Assembly (NCBI RefSeq): GCF_002934665.1
Contig: NZ_NIRS01000001.1
Span: 558,001-622,000, forward strand
DNA length: 64,000 nt
Source: Pseudomonas laurylsulfatiphila
GTDB taxonomy: Bacteria; Pseudomonadota; Gammaproteobacteria; Pseudomonadales; Pseudomonadaceae
Direction of reading: 5' to 3'
Shown: in pieces, positions 60,543-64,000 of the stretch
Position numbering within the stretch: position 1 is the stretch's first letter
Layout of the letters: every line of letters starts with the position of its first letter
Program-made: the position numbers and the translations under genes
The notes under the pieces: model-generated
Database searches by the model: none
Seen by the model: only the letters and a program-made list of their open reading frames with translations
Told to the model about the DNA's origin: nothing

Positions 60543-61309
60543 GCAGCCCAACCTTGAGGCAGCGTCTGCTGGCAGGTGAGCGCTTGCTGAGCAGCTTCAT
60601 AAAGACGCCCGCCCACGCCTCGATTGAAATCGCCGGAATCGCCGGGCTCGATGCCGTGGTACTGGATGCCGAGCATGCCGGGTTCTCCGGCACTAGCCTC
60701 GACATCGGCCTGTTGGCCTGTCAGGCCGCCAATATTTGCGGGCTGGTCCGTGTGCCGGACAACCGTCCGGCTACTTTGCTTCAGGCGCTGGACCTCGGTG
60801 CCGGCGGACTGGTATTGCCCCACGTGACCAGCGCGGCGCAAGCCCATGAAATCGTTGCCGCAACCCGTTACCGGGAGGGTCATCGCGGTTTCTCCAACTC
60901 ACCGCGCGCCGGCGGTTATGGCCTCATGCCGCTGGCCCGGCACATTGACTTCCACGATGGCCGTGCAGCGGTGATTTGCCAGATCGAAGATGCAGCCGCC
61001 CTCACGCAGCTGGATGACATCGCCAACATTGACGGTGTTGATTGCCTGTTCGTCGGCCGCGCCGACCTGGCGGTCTCGCTGCGCCACTTCGACCTCAATC
61101 ACGAGGCGGTAGAACACGCCGTGATCCAGACCCTGCAGGCCGCTCGCCGAGCCGGCAAGGCCGCCGGCCTTTTCGTCGCGGACATCGGCGATGTCGAGCG
61201 TTACGCCGCCCACGGCGCGAGCTTTTTTATCGTCGGTTCCGATCAGGCCGTCCTGCGCAAGGGCTGGACCGAGCAAGTACAGCTTTTTCGCAACGCCTCG
61301 TCGCGCTGA
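60539..61309 (+). CDS. HpcH/HpaI family class II aldolase
   Basis: 256 residues. Motifs in order: VLDAEHAGFSG (catalytic His), VRVPDNRPATLLQALDLGAG (Arg), GLVLPHVTSA, ICQIEDAAAL (metal Glu) and CLFVGRADLAVSL (metal Asp). These enzymes cleave 4-hydroxy-2-oxo acids to pyruvate and an aldehyde. Divergent aldehyde dehydrogenase at 58449 could oxidise the aldehyde. Confidence 0.9.
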   Translation: MSSPTLRQRLLAGERLLSSFIKTPAHASIEIAGIAGLDAVVLDAEHAGFSGTSLDIGLLACQAANICGLVRVPDNRPATLLQALDLGAGGLVLPHVTSAAQAHEIVAATRYREGHRGFSNSPRAGGYGLMPLARHIDFHDGRAAVICQIEDAAALTQLDDIANIDGVDCLFVGRADLAVSLRHFDLNHEAVEHAVIQTLQAARRAGKAAGLFVADIGDVERYAAHGASFFIVGSDQAVLRKGWTEQVQLFRNASSR

Positions 61310-61355
61310 CACAAACACACTCAACAAGAACAACCACCCAAACAAGGTGCCCCTG

Positions 61356-62288
61356 ATGAACGCCACAGCCCAAACCTCTTCCTCGGCAGATCGTGAAGCC
61401 CAAATTGACAGCCTGGTGCGCGGCGCGATCGACCTGCATTGCCACAGCGGCCCTTCGGTGATGCCGCGCTATTGCGACCATATCGAAGCCATGCAGGAAG
61501 CCTCCGCAGCCGGCCTGAAAGCCGTCCTGCTCAAGGATCACTACTATTCCTGCACGCCGGTCACGACACTGTTGAACAAGCACTTTTCCGAACTCAACGT
61601 GCAGATGCTGTCGGGTGTGCCACTCAACAACTCCGTGGGCGGCCTGAACATCCACGCGGTCGAGCACGGCCTGAAACTGGGCGCGAAGCTGGTATGGATG
61701 CCGACCTTCTCTTCGGCCAACCACATTGCCCACCATCATCAGGATGTGGCGTTCGTCGACAAGTTCCCGCAGACCACCCAGCGCATGCTGCAACCAATTC
61801 CGCTCACGGTGCTGGACGACGATGGAAAGCTGCGTGAAGAAGTCAAAGGCATCCTGGACCTGATCGCTGCCGAAGATGTCGTGCTTTCAGCCGGACATTT
61901 GAACATCAAGGAAATCTGGCCGCTGTTTGAAGAAGCGCGCAAGCGCGGGGTCAAGCGCCTGCTGGTCAATCATCCGACTTATGTGGTCGATGCCACCCTC
62001 GATGACATGCGCCAGCTCGCCCGTGAAGGCGTGTACATGGAACATTCGATGTGCATGTGGGTACCGGGTTCGAAGTTCAAATTCTACGACGGTGAATTCC
62101 TCGCGCAGGTCATCGAGGCAGGCACCGTGGACCTGACCATTCTCGGTTCGGACCTGGGCCAACAGGGTAACCCGACCATCGTCGACGGTTTCCGCAACGT
62201 GATCGGCACCGTACTCGACCTGGGTTACAGCGAAGACGATGTGCGCAAGATGACCTCGCTCAACGCCGCGCGCCTGATGAACATCTGA
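61356..62288 (+). CDS. DUF6282-like metal-dependent hydrolase
   Basis: 310 residues from ATG at 61356 (AAGGTGCCCCTG upstream). An amidohydrolase-like TIM barrel is suggested by DLHCHSGPSVMPRYCDHIEA, LLKDHYYSC, HIAHHHQD, VVLSAGHLN and LLVNHPTYVV, which supply several metal-binding His residues, and TILGSDLGQQGNPT near the end. The match to DUF6282 is from memory of the pattern. Its place between an aldolase and a DHOD-like enzyme suggests ring or amide hydrolysis. Confidence 0.75.
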   Translation: MNATAQTSSSADREAQIDSLVRGAIDLHCHSGPSVMPRYCDHIEAMQEASAAGLKAVLLKDHYYSCTPVTTLLNKHFSELNVQMLSGVPLNNSVGGLNIHAVEHGLKLGAKLVWMPTFSSANHIAHHHQDVAFVDKFPQTTQRMLQPIPLTVLDDDGKLREEVKGILDLIAAEDVVLSAGHLNIKEIWPLFEEARKRGVKRLLVNHPTYVVDATLDDMRQLAREGVYMEHSMCMWVPGSKFKFYDGEFLAQVIEAGTVDLTILGSDLGQQGNPTIVDGFRNVIGTVLDLGYSEDDVRKMTSLNAARLMNI

Positions 62289-62313
62289 TCCGGTCAATAA
62301 TCGAGGCAATTGC

Positions 62314-63363
62314 ATGAGCCGTCTGACGACACACGTCGGGTCATTGACCCTGAAGAATCCGGTGATCTGTGGTGCCGGCGAACAAACCATGACCAGCGCC
62401 GCCATCAAAAGGGCCCTTGATACCGGCGCTGGTGCGGTGGTTGCCAAATCCACCAACGAATCGCTGGCCGCCAAGCAGCAACTGGACAAAACCGACTATG
62501 CCCTGCTCGATGCCCAGTGGAACCGATTGCCATGGGATTTCAATCCGCCAGCCGACGCCAGTCTGTTCGGGCGTTCCGGGCTGGTCCAGCGTGACTTCGA
62601 GGGCTGGATCGAGGAGCTGGCGTTGCTGGATCGTCAGGCCAAAGGCCAGGACGCCTATGTCGTACCGAGCCTGATCCTCAGCGACCTCGAACAGTGCGCA
62701 CGCTTTGCGCAACAGATCGAGCAAGCCGGTCTACGAGTACTGGAACTCAACATCGGCGCCCCCCATGGTGAAGAGGCCGCCAAGGGTGCCATCGTGCTGG
62801 AGCGCGGCACCGAGCGGATCGAGCAGATTGTTCGGCGGATTCGCCAGGCAACGAATCTGCCGCTATGGATCAAGCTGACCGGACAAAGTGAAAACGTTGT
62901 CGGCCTGGCCGAAGCCGCCCGGCGAGGCGGTGCCGACAGCGTGGTAATGATGGGCCGCTTCATGGGCTTTCTACCCGACCTGGAAACAGAGCGGCCATTG
63001 CTCGGCACGTCGGCGGCCATTGGAGGCAGTTGGGCCCTGCCACTGACCGCCCGCTGGTTGATGCTCACCCGCAAGAAGCTCGGACCGGACTTTCCCCTGA
63101 TCGCCACCAATGGTGCACGCAACGGCCTGGATGTTGCGCGCTTCCTGTTGGCTGGCGCCTGTGCAACAGAAATGACCTCGTCCGTCTTCACCGGTGGCTA
63201 CCCGGTGCTGGGGCGAGCCATCGACGAACTCGACCACTACCTGGCCAAACGCGGTCGTACCGCCAGCGAATTACTGGGACTGGCGGCAGATCACGTACAG
63301 ACCTATCAGGAACAACCCAGCCGACAGGACTACTGGCAGGACTTTGCGCCTGATACCCACTGA
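62314..63363 (+). CDS. Dihydroorotate dehydrogenase-like / PreA-like flavoprotein
   Basis: 349 residues. FMN TIM barrel: LKNPVICGAGEQTMTSAAIK, VLELNIGAPHGEEAAKGAIV, LPLWIKLTGQSENVVGLAEA and PLIATNGARNGLDVARFLLA. It resembles the FMN half of dihydropyrimidine dehydrogenase and DHOD, but has no N-terminal Fe-S partner gene beside it. It may reduce or oxidise a C=C bond of an unsaturated ring or acid. Confidence 0.88.
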   Translation: MSRLTTHVGSLTLKNPVICGAGEQTMTSAAIKRALDTGAGAVVAKSTNESLAAKQQLDKTDYALLDAQWNRLPWDFNPPADASLFGRSGLVQRDFEGWIEELALLDRQAKGQDAYVVPSLILSDLEQCARFAQQIEQAGLRVLELNIGAPHGEEAAKGAIVLERGTERIEQIVRRIRQATNLPLWIKLTGQSENVVGLAEAARRGGADSVVMMGRFMGFLPDLETERPLLGTSAAIGGSWALPLTARWLMLTRKKLGPDFPLIATNGARNGLDVARFLLAGACATEMTSSVFTGGYPVLGRAIDELDHYLAKRGRTASELLGLAADHVQTYQEQPSRQDYWQDFAPDTH

Positions 63364-63760
63364 TCTGTAAACCGAATCGAGGACTGACAGCATGGGCAAC
63401 ATTGACGCGTGCACGCCGCGCTGGCGCTGGATTGAACCAGAGGTTGCCCGGCGGCTATCGGGCACAGTGACCACCGATCGAATCTGTCGGCGTGTGGCGC
63501 CCAAGGGGCGACTGTCCAGGCTGCGCCGCATCGGCCGCGAAATCGTCGAATCGTGGCAACTGATGCTGGTCTGAAAAACGCTCTACTGCACGCATCGACC
63601 GGCGTTGTCGTTTCGACAGTAACGCTACCAGTCGGCTGTACAAGGTTGCGAGCGACACCATCCCGGCCTATGGTCCAAGCGATGCATTGCCCGCGACCGG
63701 CGCGAAGACCCGGCGCGGATTGCTGTCCATCCAGTGCGGATCCACGCAAGGAGTGATGAC
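63364..63760 (+). other. Gap with a doubtful 60-residue frame
   Basis: 397 bp between the DHOD-like gene and the cystathionine/cysteine synthase gene. An ATG at 63392 has GAGGACTGACAGC upstream and opens a 60-residue Arg-rich frame (MGNIDACTPRWRWIEPEVAR onward) ending at 63574. It has no family match, so it may be a small protein, a decayed gene or chance. Confidence 0.35.
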
Positions 63761-64000
63761 ATGCCCGACTATTCCCGTCCTGCCGTACTCGAACTGATTG
63801 GCAATACCCCGCTGGTACGTGTCAGCCGGTTCGATACCGGTCCCTGCACGCTGTTTCTCAAGCTCGAATCACAGAACCCCGGCGGCTCGATCAAGGACCG
63901 CATCGGTCTGGCCATGATCGACACCGCCGAACGTGATGGTCGCCTCAGGCCCGGCGGCACCATCGTCGAAGCCACCGCCGGCAACACCGGCCTCGGCCTG
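63761..64000 (+). CDS. PLP-dependent cystathionine beta-synthase / cysteine synthase, N-terminal 80 residues
   Basis: The first 80 codons are in the window; the gene continues beyond it. AAGGAGTGATGAC precedes ATG. Motifs: [35 protein letters not shown] with the PLP lysine in SIKDR, and [16 protein letters not shown], the fold-type II phosphate-binding loop. Whether it ends in CBS domains cannot be seen, so the choice between beta-synthase and O-acetylserine sulfhydrylase is open. Confidence 0.9.
   Translation, partial: MPDYSRPAVLELIGNTPLVRVSRFDTGPCTLFLKLESQNPGGSIKDRIGLAMIDTAERDGRLRPGGTIVEATAGNTGLGL

Overview
The window reads as chromosomal DNA of a fluorescent-type Pseudomonas. GC is high, protein families are typical of the genus, and Pseudomonas-style REP/BIME palindromes (arms beginning GTAGGAG or GTGGGAG) sit between many genes. 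There is no rRNA, tRNA, CRISPR array, integrase or recognisable insertion sequence. Most of the DNA is accessory metabolism for nitrogen compounds: two complete polyamine-type ABC importers, one amino-acid importer, an orphan amine-binding protein, three aldehyde dehydrogenases, two class III aminotransferase modules and several flavoenzymes, each block with its own local regulator.

Layout. 1-4.1 kb: the start of a leftward gene of unknown function, a DUF899 protein, the wreck of a MocR-type regulator, a GNAT acetyltransferase and a periplasmic broad-specificity amino-acid racemase. 4.3-11.0 kb: an amino-acid ABC importer, a three-domain kinase/M23/aminotransferase fusion, and a divergent Lrp-type regulator. 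A shared 23-bp near-palindrome precedes both transcription units. 11.09-11.93 kb: seven tandem copies of a 123-bp BIME unit. 12.1-25.4 kb: DUF2790 protein, LysR regulator, aldo/keto reductase, an EmrAB/OMF-type tripartite efflux operon with a divergent TetR regulator, mug, a sterol-desaturase-family enzyme, a VIT-like membrane protein, a YiaW/YiaV-like pair and a chemoreceptor. Several very small membrane-protein genes lie between 19.9 and 26.5 kb.

26.7-41.9 kb holds the most unusual locus. The leftward unit runs PotF-like binding protein, two permeases, PotA-like ATPase, a macrolide-type glycosyltransferase, two related cupins, an AmgK-like anomeric sugar kinase, an aldehyde dehydrogenase, and a protein joining a GlmU-type uridylyltransferase to a second aldehyde dehydrogenase. 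The rightward unit carries a GntR regulator, a second glycosyltransferase, a PuuB-like FAD oxidase and a third cupin. This looks like sugar activation and glycosyl transfer combined with amine import and oxidation. I know of no described pathway with this composition.

42-50 kb: a diguanylate cyclase, an NCS1 permease, and a leftward operon of FAD monooxygenase, Rid-family protein, DUF1028 protein, ArgE-like deacylase and amine-binding protein. 50.4-63.4 kb: an IclR regulator with a divergent aminotransferase plus polyamine-type ABC importer operon. A second IclR regulator follows, then an aldehyde dehydrogenase diverging from a cupin, HpcH/HpaI aldolase, DUF6282-like and dihydroorotate-dehydrogenase-like operon. 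The window ends inside a cystathionine beta-synthase/cysteine synthase gene.
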